Program-made: the position numbers and the translations under genes
DNA from: Leguminivora glycinivorella
Taxonomy: Eukaryota > Arthropoda > Insecta > Lepidoptera > Tortricidae
NCBI RefSeq assembly: GCF_023078275.1
Contig: NC_062978.1
Span: forward strand, 25,069,967-25,133,966
Reading direction: 5' to 3'
Length of the DNA stretch: 64,000 bases
Shown here: positions 10,675 through 21,778 of the stretch, in pieces
How positions within the stretch are numbered: the first letter of the stretch is position 1
How the letters are laid out: every line of letters begins with the position of its first letter
The notes under the pieces: model-generated
Told to the model about the DNA's origin: nothing
The model's database searches: none
The model's input: only the letters and a program-made list of their open reading frames with translations

Positions 10675-11137
10675 CAATAAGTATTATTCCGATTAACCGT
10701 TTTCTTATTAAAACGCAGCAACAGTGCAAAACATGCTAAACAGGTAATACAATAATAACTGTAATTGTATCTCCATTAGAAATTCCGGAACAATTTAATA
10801 TCGGAAAGAACAGTTTACCAAGTCGGACGTATCATTACATTCTTTTGATTGATGTTTCTACATTTAACTTATCATTTTAGACCTTATATTATTGCAATAA
10901 GTTTTATTTTTAGGCAGTTAATAGTGTTAGCTATACTGATATGTATTTCCGAACTTCCGAATGTCGGAAATTGCAAAACCTTCTTTCCATCGCTTCAAAG
11001 TCCATATTCGGAGCTCCGGAGGTAACTATTAGAGATTTGAACATACCCTACCCCTCTACCCTGCGCATTTTTTCGGTTTTTCAAGGGTGCTTAAGCACAG
11101 CTATAGTTTTTTTAGTTAATATTCAGTTAATAATACT
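10675..11137. other. AT-rich non-coding stretch
   Basis: No supported gene or repeat. A short local inverted motif around CCGAACTTCCGAATGTCGG (10,950-10,970) is noted only. Confidence 0.4.
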
Positions 11138-11261
11138 GTGGGTCTAGTGAAAACGAGTGTAACTTAAATTGACTCGGTGAAAAAGGTCACAAGTCCGAGG
11201 TGGGACTTGTGCCCTTTTTCACAGAGTCAATTTGAGTTATACCCTTTTTCACTAGACCCAC
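11138..11261. mobile_element. Hairpin MITE, TIR GTGGGTCTAGTGAAAA
   Basis: GTGGGTCTAGTGAAAA at the left is mirrored by the right end TTTTCACTAGACCCAC. Inside, GTAACTTAAATTGACTC is mirrored by GAGTCAATTTGAGTTAT, then GGTCACAAGTCC by GGACTTGTGCCC. The whole element can fold into one hairpin. Confidence 0.75.
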
Positions 11262-11312
11262 GAATTGTAAATAATAACTAATATTATTAGTTCTGTTATT
11301 ATTTACAATTCG
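11261..11312. repeat. Perfect 18-bp palindromic arms directly abutting the previous hairpin
   Basis: CGAATTGTAAATAATAAC at 11,261-11,278 is the exact reverse complement of the end at 11,295-11,312. The loop itself contains TAATATTATTA. It shares its boundary base with the previous hairpin. Confidence 0.8.
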
Positions 11313-11482
11313 TTTATCCTGCAGTCTTACCGTGTTTTACATTGAACTTACATAATTAATCTACTAATGTGTTAACTTAGATACTTTATTTACAATATCG
11401 CGCATATCATTTTTTTTACTGGCGAGAAGTCTATAGCGAGCCTTGCTCATGTGCGTATCTGCCGCCATCAGTGTCCCTTAAT

Positions 11483-11603
11483 GCGTTTTCACATTATCCG
11501 TTCCGATATCGGATGTCGGACCGATATACCATACGTTACAGGCGCCATCTTGGATTGTTTTTATTCAAATCCTTCCGACATCCGATCGGATAATTTGAAA
11601 ACG
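11483..11603. mobile_element. MITE of the CGTTTTCACATTATCCG family, copy 1
   Basis: CGTTTTCACATTATCCG and CGATATCGGATGTCGGACCG at the left are mirrored by CTTCCGACATCCGATCGGAT and TTTGAAAACG at the right. The core GCCATCTTGGATT is shared with the second copy at 28,221-28,347. Confidence 0.75.
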
Positions 11604-11609
11604 GGCTTA

Positions 11610-12172
11610 GTCGCCTTAAACGACACTCACACAGGATGAAATGGAGCGGAGTCTTTTCTAATGCCGTTGCCAAACGGCACTCTATTATATTTAGTGATTG
11701 TAAAATCTGGTCATACATGAAGTTCCCGTGTATTGTTTGGACTATAGTCATCAATAGATAGGATTGTTTCGACTCAGATAACGAGAAAGCAACTCCTCTT
11801 TCAGTATATGCCTAGGAATTTCACAAATCTTGATCTACCGATCGATATTTATTAAGAAACAAGCTAAAGAAAATGTTAGTCAGTAGATCAAAGTAAAAAT
11901 CTTTCCAAAATGAAATTATTGACGCGTTACCGGTTTTTGTGGGGTGCTTATTACGGTTATTATATTTACGATTCGTCTTCACTGTTCATCAGAGCCTTGG
12001 CATTTCGACCTTTCTGTAAAATGGTATTTAACATTTAAAAAGCCATTAAAGTCAGGTCGGGGTGATCTGCCCAAATGAGAACCGGATTAAAATAATTATC
12101 GCAACATAGCATCCTCTTCAATCATAAATAACAGTATGTGTGGAAGGAGAAGACTTATTAGGACTATTCTAA
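11610..12172. other. Non-coding stretch
   Basis: Contains a short motif TATGCCTAGGAATTTCAC (near 11,806) that recurs near 52,150, so another old dispersed repeat is likely. No gene seen. Confidence 0.4.
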
Positions 12173-12175
12173 TCT

Positions 12176-13140
12176 AAATATATAAAAGAAGAAGCTGACT
12201 GACTGACTGACATATCAACGCACAGCCGAAACCGCTGGTCCTAGAGATTTCAAATTTGGCACGTAGGTTCCTTATATAGTGTAGAGGAGCACTAAGAAAG
12301 GATTTTCCAAAATTCACCTCTTAAGGGGGTCAAATGGGGGTTCAAAGTTTGTATGGGGAAACAAGATTAGTTTGACTATTTTATTCGAAACTTCACAGGA
12401 AGATTCCTTAAGACATATGACTGAATACGTGTTTCAGGTTTTTTGAAAATTTAACCCCTAAAAGGGTGGAAAGGGGGTGATAAAGTCAAAAAATCAATAT
12501 GGGTATCGTTTTTATGGTTTATCGGGTCGCTGATCACGATAAATACAACGTTTTTAAAATCTAACGAGGCGGAAGTGAAATAACTTCTCCCCTGTTGTGG
12601 TGCAATGGGGTTTAAATATATAAAAGAAGATATTGACTGACTGATTGACATATCAACACACAGCCGAAACCGCTGGTCCTAGAGATTTCAAATTTGGCAC
12701 ATAGGTTCCTTATATGACGTAGAGGAGCACTAAGAAAGGATTTTTCAAAATTCTCCTCTTAAAAGGGTGAAATGGGGGTTCAAAGTTTGTATGGGGAAAC
12801 AAGATTAGTTTGACTATTTTATTCGAAACTTCCTAAAGACATATTGACTAAATACATGTTTCAGGTTTTTTGAAAATTTGACCCCTAAAGGGGTGCAAAG
12901 GGGGTAAAGTCAAAAACACAATATGGGTATCGTTTTTATGGTTTATCGGGTCGCTGATCACGATAAATACAACGATTTTAAAATCCAATGAGGTGGAAAA
13001 GAAATTTTCTCCCCTGTTGTCGTGCAATGGGGTTAAAATATCCAAAATAGCCATAAGTATAGCTTTAGTTTTTATCTTTACTTCTGGTTCAAGAGATTTC
13101 AAATTGACACGGAAGTTCCTTAGAGGAGCACTAAGAAAGG
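12176..13140 (+). repeat. Tandem repeat of about 430 bp, two full copies and a partial third
   Basis: Copies start near 12,176 and 12,613, and a degraded third starts near 13,036. Shared landmarks are CAGCCGAAACCGCTGGTCCT, GAGGAGCACTAAGAAAGGAT, TATGGGGAAACAAGATTAGT and GGTTTATCGGGTCGCTGATC. Apparent minus-strand frames within it repeat from unit to unit and are not genes. Confidence 0.85.
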
Positions 13141-13175
13141 ATTTTTCAAAGTTCACCTCCTAGCATGATAATTTG

Positions 13176-13690
<515 letters not shown>

Positions 13691-14664
13691 GGGGTCGGAA
13701 TAATCGGTCGGCAATCGATATCTAGGCAGTGTAAAATGCAGGTGGCTCAGTGGGAAGGGATTAGTAAGTATTATAGGCATCGGCGAGTATCCTGCATCCG
13801 TAATAACTATTACATTCAATGTTCTGTAAGAAGATCGTTGTTTTGCTTGCCTTTTATATGTTTATTACGTTTGCAATAAGTATAAGCAAAATGGAAAAAA
13901 TTGTAAGCGATAATGCAAGGAAGTACTTTTTACCCTACCAACCATAGCGTCGAGATACTGGCTATGTGGGTTGTATGAAGTTTCCCCAGTATAAATATTT
14001 ATATAGGTAAAATACATATATATTCGTACCTACTACCTATGCTGTGGTCGCTGTGTAACAATTCTACAATCATTGCACGAATTTCTTTAAAATCAATAGT
14101 AATATGTGTAAGGTACAGTCAGCCAAAACCGGACCGTACAGCAAATAGATCAGTTACAATGGCCCCCCAGTCGAGAATTGCCCCGCTTTACCTTAATCGA
14201 AATAATCGCGGACAGATGTACCTACAAAGAAACCTACGGATTCAAATGAAAATCTTATTTTTTGTAAACGTTTCAATAAGAATATTTTTATTACGCGGGC
14301 GAAGCCGCGGGTAAAAGCTAGTTTTAATATAAATTCCGTTTAAAATTAGAAAAACTAACAGTATTGATCGATTAAAAAGTTCTGCAGTTTTTTGGCGGGA
14401 ACATGCACCATGGTTTTCAAATAAAAACGAAAGCGTATATCCTACATGGAAATGCGAGGGTATTTTACTATTGACTTACTTCTGTTACTTAAATAGGTGC
14501 GTATCTCTGCAGCCAGCAGTTTGCACTGTATATTATCCTTACCTGCAAACAAAAAAAGATAATGAATACATTGATACACTATCACTATTGCATTTACACA
14601 TTACGGTTGCAGTTATATCACGAAAGTCGTGAATTTAAGCCTGAGGAAACGAGGCTGATTCAGA

Positions 14665-14784
14665 TTTAAAAACTTGACACGACCTCCTTGAACATACGTT
14701 TGTCTATGCAAAATGAGGTGAAAATCGTGCCTGAGAGTGAATCTCCAAAATAATTGTTGAGGTCGTGTCAAAACCCGTCTTAAA
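14665..14784. mobile_element. Short MITE with TIR around TTGACACGACCTC
   Basis: TTTAAAAACTTGACACGACC is mirrored by GGTCGTGTCAAAACCCGTCT plus TAAA. The interior is 80-90 bp and non-coding. Confidence 0.55.
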
Positions 14785-14859
14785 TATATAACAAAATGTT
14801 TGAATCAGAATTCACCTCCGGGTATGCGGTACAATTACGAGTAGAGGGCGCGAGTTTCG

Positions 14860-15945
14860 GTATTACAGGCATCTTTCTCTGTTACTCTAATTATACCGCG
14901 TGTGACTGTGGATTCCATACGGGCGAATAATGTATCCAGTTATAGTATCTAATCAAACGAATCGTACCTATAGGATAATTATTTTGTTAAAAAGTGTTAT
15001 TAATTAAGAGTAATTAATTTTTTAAATCTGACCAAGCGGCAATGTACGCCATCCAACTTAAAGTAAAATCCATAAACCTACGGACCAAATTGACAAGTAA
15101 GTGTGAACGAATGTTGCCACAGTTTGGCCAGTGTCGTTCTTATCGATATTAAAATTATGATTACATCGTAGATTTAAGGTGCACCTAGACGGGACAATGA
15201 AATTGGCAATTTAATCGGCTAATCAATATACCAACTTTTTCTGTGATTTTGACAGATCAAAAGGTCTGTAGACCACTAATTAGAGATATTTTTTTTATTT
15301 CGAAGCAGCAATAATATTATTCGAAAATTATATAGATATTTATGACATACTTGCCATAGCGTGACAGATAGTTGATTATCGTCGGACATGGTATTTTATT
15401 TTTTACCTACAGGCTCGGAAACCTTTTTATGTTTTAAAACTAGTGGGTAAAAATGCGTGGCATCCATCCACTACCTCGAAGATACATAGAACAAACCAAA
15501 ATGTGTACCTCTTATTTGAAACTAATATACTTATTCTTGATTTAAACTTGTCTGTTGTATGTACTTTACAACTTGTCGATATATTGTTATCGACATATAC
15601 CCTTCCCTATTTTAATTTTGCTGTTCCTGGTATCATTTTACCTGTCAGTCATTTGTCAATTTAGTCCGTAGGATTATGAATTTTACTTTAATTCCACATG
15701 ACATAAACGTCATGTCGTAATGACAATTAGGTAGGTATAGGTACGCTAATTGATGTGGACGTAATACATTGCGTGCTGAATTATTATGTATGAAAAAAAA
15801 TCTCGTCTATTCAAAAAGAAAACATATAGTTAAGCTCCTTGGGTCCGATACTAATCGTTATTAAGATATTCGCCCGTATGGAATACACACGCTGTATAAG
15901 TCATACGCGTTCTCGGAGTAAAAAAGACAAATGCCTACAATTAAC
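14860..15945. mobile_element. TIR element of about 1.1 kb, non-autonomous
   Basis: The two ends are inverted and about 70-80 bp long. ATTCCATACGGGCGAATA (14,908-14,927) is matched by TATTCGCCCGTATGGAAT (15,867-15,884), and ACAGGCATCTTTCTCTGTTA further out pairs imperfectly with the right end. The interior has no transposase-like frame. Exact ends and target duplication are not clear. Confidence 0.5.
15410..15475 (+). repeat. Diverged fragment of the 423-bp repeat family (see 16,830-17,252)
   Basis: GGCTCGGAAACC, ACTAGTGGGTAAAAATGCG and CATCCACTA follow the same order as the start of the family. It lies within the 1.1-kb TIR element. Confidence 0.4.
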
Positions 15946-16829
15946 GAACTTTGGAATTCGCGGCAGGCCCTCTGGCATTTAATCTAGGAGCTATGAAATG
16001 GAACCCACAGGTAAAGGTGCGTAAATGCAATTACTTTTTTGTACAATTCGTGTGTGAAATCCTTTTAAAGATCTAAATAACTTCCTATTCATCAATTTCA
16101 TGATATGTATATCTAAACTAAACGGTAGCAATAAATAAATATAATCTCGTCAAGTACATAAATGCATACTTCGTTGACAAGTTAACAGGCAAAAATCAGA
16201 GCGACAATATCAATAAACCACTTCAAGCACAAGGCGAGCGAGAAACCGCGGAGCGTTCTGATTGGCTGCTCCGCCTGCGCGAGCGCCGGTGAAGAGAGTA
16301 TTCGAGAACCAGTGTAACTCTCTGGGGGTCAAATTGCTCTTCTCTGCATTTTTACTACGATACCGACTAGAAAGAGATGGATATCATTCGGTCCTCACAT
16401 TCTCTTCTTTATTGATATCGAAACTCGCTGCTGTTATTTCAATTTGACTGTCTATATATTTTTGGCTCATTCCCGATTTATTGATGATCTGAAGGCCAAC
16501 ATTAGACTAAATTTAAACAATCTACCTAGGATGTCACGATAAAGTACGATACCTCTGTTCCAAAGTGACGGTTTTAGTCAAAGGAGGGTCACATTACGCA
16601 CTGTAGTTAACATCAGTATCCCGCTGTGACTAAGAATCACACATAGGTAAGCTTTTGTTCTTGAAATTTGCTAGGTATTAAATATTAGAAGCATTAAATT
16701 GAAGTTTCTCTTAGTATCAAGTCTCTTAGTAAAAATATTCAAACAGTTGATATTAGAATTTTATCCTGTGTGCTTAATTTGATTAATTTGATGCCATCTA
16801 GTGGGAAACTTAGAATTGATTTTTCCCCT
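15946..16829. other. Non-coding stretch with a GC-rich CCAAT-containing patch
   Basis: Mostly AT-rich. At 16,225-16,300 there is a GC-rich patch with GCGTTCTGATTGGCTGCTCC (inverted CCAAT) and GCGCGAGCGCCGGTG. This could be a promoter remnant, but no TATA, initiator or exon was identified. No coding frame supported. Confidence 0.35.
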
Positions 16830-17252
16830 CACTAGCTCGGAAACACGTGTTTTGTCCTTTAATACCAGCGGGTAAAAACGCATTTTATCCACTAGTGGGT
16901 AAAGTAATTTGACCTTGAATAAAGTCAAATTAACTGCTTTAAAATTGATAAAAGCAGGTGAATCTAGTAATAAAGATGATTTACCACCTGTGGAACTACT
17001 GGAAGCAGTGATAAACGCATTTTTTGCGTTGTAGTTTCCTCGCTATAGTGAGGGGAAAAGTTTTGTGTTACACTCGGGTGCAAATTTATTTTACTTCTCG
17101 TGTGTTAAAAAAACTCGCAAGTTCGGGATTCTATTCTCGAACCACTCGCTTCGTTCGTGGTTCAACTATAGAATCCTTTCACTTGCTCGTTTTTCAATTC
17201 CACACTCGGCGTTAAAATACAACTTTGCCCCCTTGTATAACAAATAACTATT
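16830..17252 (+). mobile_element. 423-bp dispersed repeat, copy 1
   Basis: Nearly identical to 46,954-47,376 in the same orientation. Landmarks are CACTAGCTCGGAAACACGTG, TACCAGCGGGTAAAAACGCA, GATAAACGCATTTTTTGCGT and ACTTTGCCCCCTTGTATAAC. It has no TIR that I can see and no poly-A tail. Class unknown. Confidence 0.75.
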
Positions 17253-17980
17253 TTTTCTGCATTACATTGGTCCATCTGAACCTCCGGTTCGCCCCAGCTC
17301 TTCAGGCTATTAAAATGACAGAGCTGCCTGTCTCCTATCTAATAGACACACTCAAATATAACCTCATAAAGTGTTATTCCTATATGCGTAAAGTTCAAAG
17401 TTCTACAATTACTCTGTAAGAAGTTTTTACGGACGAGAAATAAGCTTTTTAAGAACAAATGACGCACGTAGTTCTTTGTGTGTACAAACGTTTTGTCCTG
17501 TTTGTGAAAAATGACTTACACACAAATAATGAATACGAATGGCCACACTTTGAGACATGGGTTATGGTGTTTGAAGTTGGGTTAGATTGTGAGGTTAATG
17601 ATGCCGTTGTAAATGTTTTGTGAGAAAAGACAAATCGGTTAGTTTTCTCCGACAATTGTTATTAAAATGTCGGTTAAGAACTTGCTTATCTACTCACTGG
17701 TATCCAGACAAACATAGTTGTTATGGGCATTATAATCCCTATTTTCTTTCCTGGGTATCCTCTTTTTGTCTTGGGTCTATCGACACCGTTTTAAGGGTAA
17801 TTGTGGAAAAATAAGCTTATTTAAATCGGAATCTGTCTAAAATACTGATGTTACAAATGCAAAATTAAAGAACTGACCACGAGCCAAAAAGTAATGTCAA
17901 CATATTTAATTTTATAATTTGGATTATTAGTCTTTCAATGTTAAACCCCTCTCAAAAACCACCCCACCATCCGTACACGG
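17253..17980. other. Non-coding stretch
   Basis: Small overlapping frames on both strands (60-68 codons) without domains. No supported gene. Confidence 0.4.
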
Positions 17981-18243
17981 CTTCTTCTGCGTGTGTCATA
18001 AATTTTGATTTGCTTGCTCTTCACATCACCGCATGTAAAAAATGTCCCAGTTGACGAAAAGACGTGAGATTGGGAACATTATAAACAACAAGTTTAGCTG
18101 CTGACAAAAGATAGGCAGGTAGTTGTTCATGACATTAACGACTTCAAGTCCAAACGTCCAGTCAGGTTAGTCAAGTCTCAAGTCTGCTCTTCACCCCATC
18201 ACCTCATGTAAAAAATGCTCCAGTTAAAGGCAAGACGTGGGAG

Positions 18244-18520
18244 TACAGTCTACAAAACAGCTGTGAATACCGAAAAAGTGCCAAAAATATGTATACCGAA
18301 TTGCCTCTACAGTCAACCAATTGGAACCCTAGGCCACTCTACAACCATGTCAAAAAAGTCAAAATAACAAGCAGTAAGAGATTTCTTACAATCTGATTTA
18401 TAACGGCACTATGACATAGTTCTACAGTGGCCTAGGGTTCCAATTGGTTGACTGTACATTAAGGTGTGTGTACATATTTTTGATACTTTGTCTGTATTCA
18501 TAGCTGTGTTGTTGACTGTA
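18244..18520. mobile_element. Outer MITE with TA target duplication and a MITE inside it
   Basis: The left end TACAGTCTACAAAACAGCTG is mirrored, with mismatches, by CATAGCTGTGTTGTTGACTGTA at the right. Both ends abut TA, as for Tc1/mariner-type insertions. It splits the duplicated unit described at 17,995-18,620. Confidence 0.6.
18308..18456. mobile_element. Inner mariner-like MITE with perfect 30-bp TIRs
   Basis: TACAGTCAACCAATTGGAAC plus CCTAGGCCACT at the left is mirrored exactly by AGTGGCCTAGG plus GTTCCAATTGGTTGACTGTA at the right. Both ends lie on TA. The identical arms suggest recent insertion. It is related to the element at 29,909-30,137 by the ACAGTCAACC terminus. Confidence 0.8.
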
Positions 18521-18700
18521 CAAGCATTTATAAATAGCAAGTGCAGCTGCCGACAATAGATAGTTGACAATGACGCCGAACGTCCGGCGTCAAGTCGAGC
18601 GGATCATTGCGTCACGACAGTGTGCGTTACGCGCCATGGGCTGTCAGCACGTCAGCAGTGTCAGCTGGGGCTATAACCACACCTCGGACACCGGCGATCA

Positions 18701-18750
18701 AATATATGAAAGAGGCGCGTTCCTAGCACACAGTCTAAGCTCGTGCAGGT
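18701..18750 (+). promoter_or_regulatory. Candidate TATA-initiator promoter with a nearby splice donor
   Basis: AAATATATGAAAGAGG (TATA-like from 18,703) lies about 29 bp before CACAGTCT, which resembles the insect initiator TCAGTY with A+1 at 18,732. CGTGCAG/GTGAAC at 18,748/18,749 would be a splice donor. The surrounding 180 bp are GC-rich against an AT-rich background. No downstream coding exon is found in the window, so this is tentative. Confidence 0.3.
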
Positions 18751-18944
18751 GAACGCGTACTATGCTTGTATGAGTGAAATATGACAGGTCGACTGTTCGC
18801 GTTTTTGACAGGCGGTAACTGTGAGGTAACCGAGAGGGGGCGGCACTTTCAGCGGGGAGCAGGAGTGGCCATACTGTACGATAGTACTCTATATTATACT
18901 GTGGCCATACCGTAAGCTAACTTAAAAAATATAACTTTTTTACA

Positions 18945-19085
18945 GCAGAAACGTCTGCCTTCGATGCCACTAGGCTAAATTCAAAAGTGGAAAACTGCCT
19001 TGGGTGAGACTTGAACTTACGACCACTGTATCGATACTCCAGCGCTCTGCCAACTGAGCCACTAAGACTTCAACCAAGTCAGCAA
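18945..19085 (-). mobile_element. tRNA-like SINE ending in a GCAGA/TCTGC hairpin
   Basis: On the minus strand, TAGTGGCTCAGTTGGCAGAG (A-box) and GTAAGTTCAAGTCTCACCC (B-box) are spaced as in a tRNA. The acceptor arms do not pair, so it is not a tRNA gene. Downstream it ends in GGCAGACGTTTCTGC, a small hairpin also seen at 24,575 and 57,943. Confidence 0.6.
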
Positions 19086-19089
19086 ACAT

Positions 19090-19554
19090 TAAAGCCCGAA
19101 TAGGTCATTTCAATAAGCGTTTTTTTAACCTGTGGCCTGCGACCTCCGGATTAAGAATCAATTGATGCATTGAGATACTAACTTGTTTTCATATCAATAT
19201 CAGTTTAGATCTAAGATACCAAATAAATCCTAACAAGCACAGTAACTTCAAATACAAATGACACCTTGAAAATGATTTATAGACCATTTTAACATCCAGT
19301 CTGAGAATGCACTTTTTATTACTGTTATTAAACTGGTCCAGCAATACATAATCATATATTAAGATTATTAACTCCACTATAAAAACCCCACACAAATTTA
19401 ATACCAATTCCGATTCCGCATAGTCATTTTAGAAATATCTAATGACAACATGCACTTTTATGTCCATTTATTTGTTCGGCCAAGCGAAAACCACGTACCA
19501 ACTATACCAACTTACATATGCAGCTGAAAAAAAAACGAATTTCTTAATACAATA
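19090..19554. other. AT-rich non-coding stretch
   Basis: No supported gene or repeat. Confidence 0.4.
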
Positions 19555-19767
19555 CTAGTTTTTGCCCGCGGTTTCGCTCTCATAAACTTCCACCCTCCCG
19601 TATTAGGGAAGTGGGGGGTTAGAAAGAGACAAAAGTAGCCTATGTCACTCTCCATCCCTTCAACTATCCCCACTTAAAAAAATCATGTCAATTCGTCGCT
19701 TCGTTTTGCTGTGAAAGATGGACAGACAAACAGACACACACTTTCCCATTTATAATATTAGTACGGA
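19555..19767 (-). mobile_element. Complete small non-autonomous Helitron
   Basis: Read on the minus strand it starts after host A with TCCGTACTAATATTATAAAT, followed by GGGAAAGTGTGTGTCTG. It ends with GCGAAACCGCGGGCAAAAAC and TAG before host T. The 5' TC, the GC-rich subterminal hairpin (imperfect CGCGG/CCGCG) and the 3' CTAG fit the Helitron rules. No protein is encoded. A truncated relative lies at 48,982-49,148. Confidence 0.8.
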
Positions 19768-19946
19768 TATACCTACAGTCAAGTCTAGGTAATAAATATG
19801 GGCACGGACAGGACACAGTACCAAAAATATACACATGACCATATTGTCACACTTTAAGGTAATTTAAACAAAAAGTGACAGCTAAAAAAACCTCGTATCG
19901 TATCCATCTCAAAACAGTTGAAGATCAACCCTCCTGAATCCTTAAT

Positions 19947-20221
19947 CAGCAGTTCTCAAAAAGTTTGTACATAGCCACGTCAGCAAATTTTAATTGATCC
20001 TATTTTGTTACCAACATTTAGTGATATAAGTCGACTTTCGTAAGATATATACAGGATAATTGTTATAATTAAGAAAATATAGATACTAGAGAACCTTAAT
20101 GACCAAATAAAACTTAATAAAATCTCAATTCATGAAATAAATCTTGGTAACAAAAAAGGAATAAAAAGAAACAGATTAAACTTTTTCCTTAATTTTTGTA
20201 CAAACTTTTCGAGAACTGCTG
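19947..20221. mobile_element. 275-bp MITE with 4-bp target duplication TAAT, copy 1
   Basis: The termini are CAGCAGTTCTCAAAAAGTTT and, inverted, AAACTTTTCGAGAACTGCTG. TAAT flanks both sides (19,943-19,946 and 20,222-20,225). The internal sequence matches 50,816-51,100 in reverse complement. The superfamily is not identified; a 4-bp duplication fits Sola- or Chapaev-like transposases. Confidence 0.8.
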
Positions 20222-20549
20222 TAATACAATTTATAAATGCAACAGTAGTAAGGCTTCAGTAAGTTGTCTGTTAAATGAATGTAATTCTATAAGCGAGTAA
20301 ATCGACTGCATGTTTAAGTTTGTATATTTCTGATCATGGTTACACATTCGTCTCGGTACATGACAAGTCATTTTAGTTTTGAAACGAATATTCAATCTAT
20401 AATTTGGGATCGTAATGTGAGATTAATATTCAGATTTGTATGGCAGAAATGAAATTTAACATTTTCAAAAGCAAATTGGAATAAATTCAGCCAATGCAGG
20501 TAATCATTAAATTAGGATTGAGATTTGAAAGCTATAAACTGAAATAGAA

Positions 20550-20700
20550 AAGACACACTAAGGAAAAAGCGATCAAGCCTACTAGTGGCGAAGCTGGGAA
20601 TCGAACCTGGATCTCCAGCTATCGCGGCTAACGTGCTAAACTGTTACACCACCTCGACCGCCGAGGTAGCCGTCAAAAGTTCCCTAGTGTATGTTAAAAA
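20550..20700 (-). mobile_element. tRNA-derived SINE, minus strand, copy 2 of 4
   Basis: The minus strand shows CGAGGTGGTGTAACAGTTTA, an A-box-like region, and ATCCAGGTTCGATTCCCAGC, a B-box. The head GACGGCTACCTCGGCGG matches the copies near 31.2 and 44.05 kb. Confidence 0.65.
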
Positions 20701-20789
20701 AATATTTAATTGAATAATTTGATTTGTCCCCAACATTGATTTGATTAGAGATTTTATGTTAAGTGATGATGGTGATGATTTTATCCGGC

Positions 20790-21062
20790 CTGCTGTCCCT
20801 CATCCTGAAAATCTCAAAAGGGAATCAAGACTGACAGTGTTTCGTGCTCAAGTGAAAGAATTTTTATTAAGCTAGACTGTGTATACCATTAGTGAATTTT
20901 ATGAAATGTTAATGTGAAAATAATGAAATGCAATTATTAATTTTTAAATTCTAGACTAGTCACACTTGTTAGTAGTATAGATATTTTGTACACAATGTAT
21001 ATTTTAAATGTACCTATTACCTTGTGTGATGAATAAATGATTATCTAACTATCTATCTATCA
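20790..21062 (+). pseudogene. 3' end of a 5'-truncated LINE with a tetranucleotide tail
   Basis: A frame around 20,805-20,876 reads NLKRESRLTVFRAQVKEFLLS and then a stop. This resembles the last residues of CR1/Jockey-type ORF2 (basic, then F-K-x-FL before the stop). About 180 bp of AT-rich 3' UTR follow and end in ATCTATCTATC repeats. Everything upstream of the C-terminus is missing. The assignment rests on the tail structure and the terminal peptide only. Confidence 0.45.
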
Positions 21063-21069
21063 TCAGGGG

Positions 21070-21778
21070 CATAGGGCTCTTAGGAAGGATTTCCACTGTT
21101 CCCGGTCCGACGCGGCGCGGGTTTATGTTAAGTAGTACATATATATTATGGTGCGACTTTACCGCCATATTCCGTCATAAAAAGCACTATACGTGCGCAC
21201 GTAGAATATTTTAAGGGCCCTAATGTACTGTGAGTAGTTGTAGTTACTTTCATGGGACAATTTGGACAATAAAAGACGGAAAAACGTCCTATTTTCGGAG
21301 CCATATCAAAACATCAGATAACTCTGTAAACCTAACGTATAATTAAGAGGTATAACTAGTAGACGGGTACCGGTCTACTGTTTCTTTCTGCCAAACCTCC
21401 GTCCTTATTAAAAATTAATCTGTCTCTCGATCTCGTTAGCAAAATATCTATTATTCTTATCACGTAGACGAGATAACTGTTTCGCAACGCCATTATGTCT
21501 CTTATCAGCAACATCTGATACATTTTTATTGCATTCCTTTCACTACTTGTAACAGCTTTAACGATGTCTTTTACAAAAAGTTGAGGTAGCTGTTTAGAAA
21601 AAAAAACAAAAGCTTATAAAAAATTAATGCTAATATTTTTATTAGATTTTGTTTCACTTTCAATGTAACGTTGGTTAATACTTGCTTGTGAAAAGAAAAA
21701 TACACTACCTAATATAAGCAAAGATAATGTAAATAAAATAGACTATAAAGGCAGAATGTCGAAAAATGACGCTTACAT
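21070..21778. other. Non-coding stretch
   Basis: Mostly AT-rich. A short GC-rich patch (GGTCCGACGCGGCGCGGGTT, near 21,103) has no other signal attached. Confidence 0.4.

Larger units (their letters stand above)
17995..18620 (+). repeat. Diverged tandem duplication interrupted by a MITE
   Basis: TGCTCTTCACATCACCGCAT with ATGTAAAAAATGTCCCAGTT (about 18,017-18,055) is repeated as TGCTCTTCACCCCATCACCT with ATGTAAAAAATGCTCCAGTT (about 18,186-18,230). The tails also match: AGCTGCTGACAAAAGATAGG near 18,095 and AGCTGCCGACAATAGATAGT near 18,545. The second tail is displaced by the MITE at 18,244-18,520. Confidence 0.6.

Noticed and set aside
18990..19075. tRNA gene on the minus strand
   Set aside because: A- and B-boxes are present, but the acceptor arms do not pair. 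It fits a tRNA-derived SINE.
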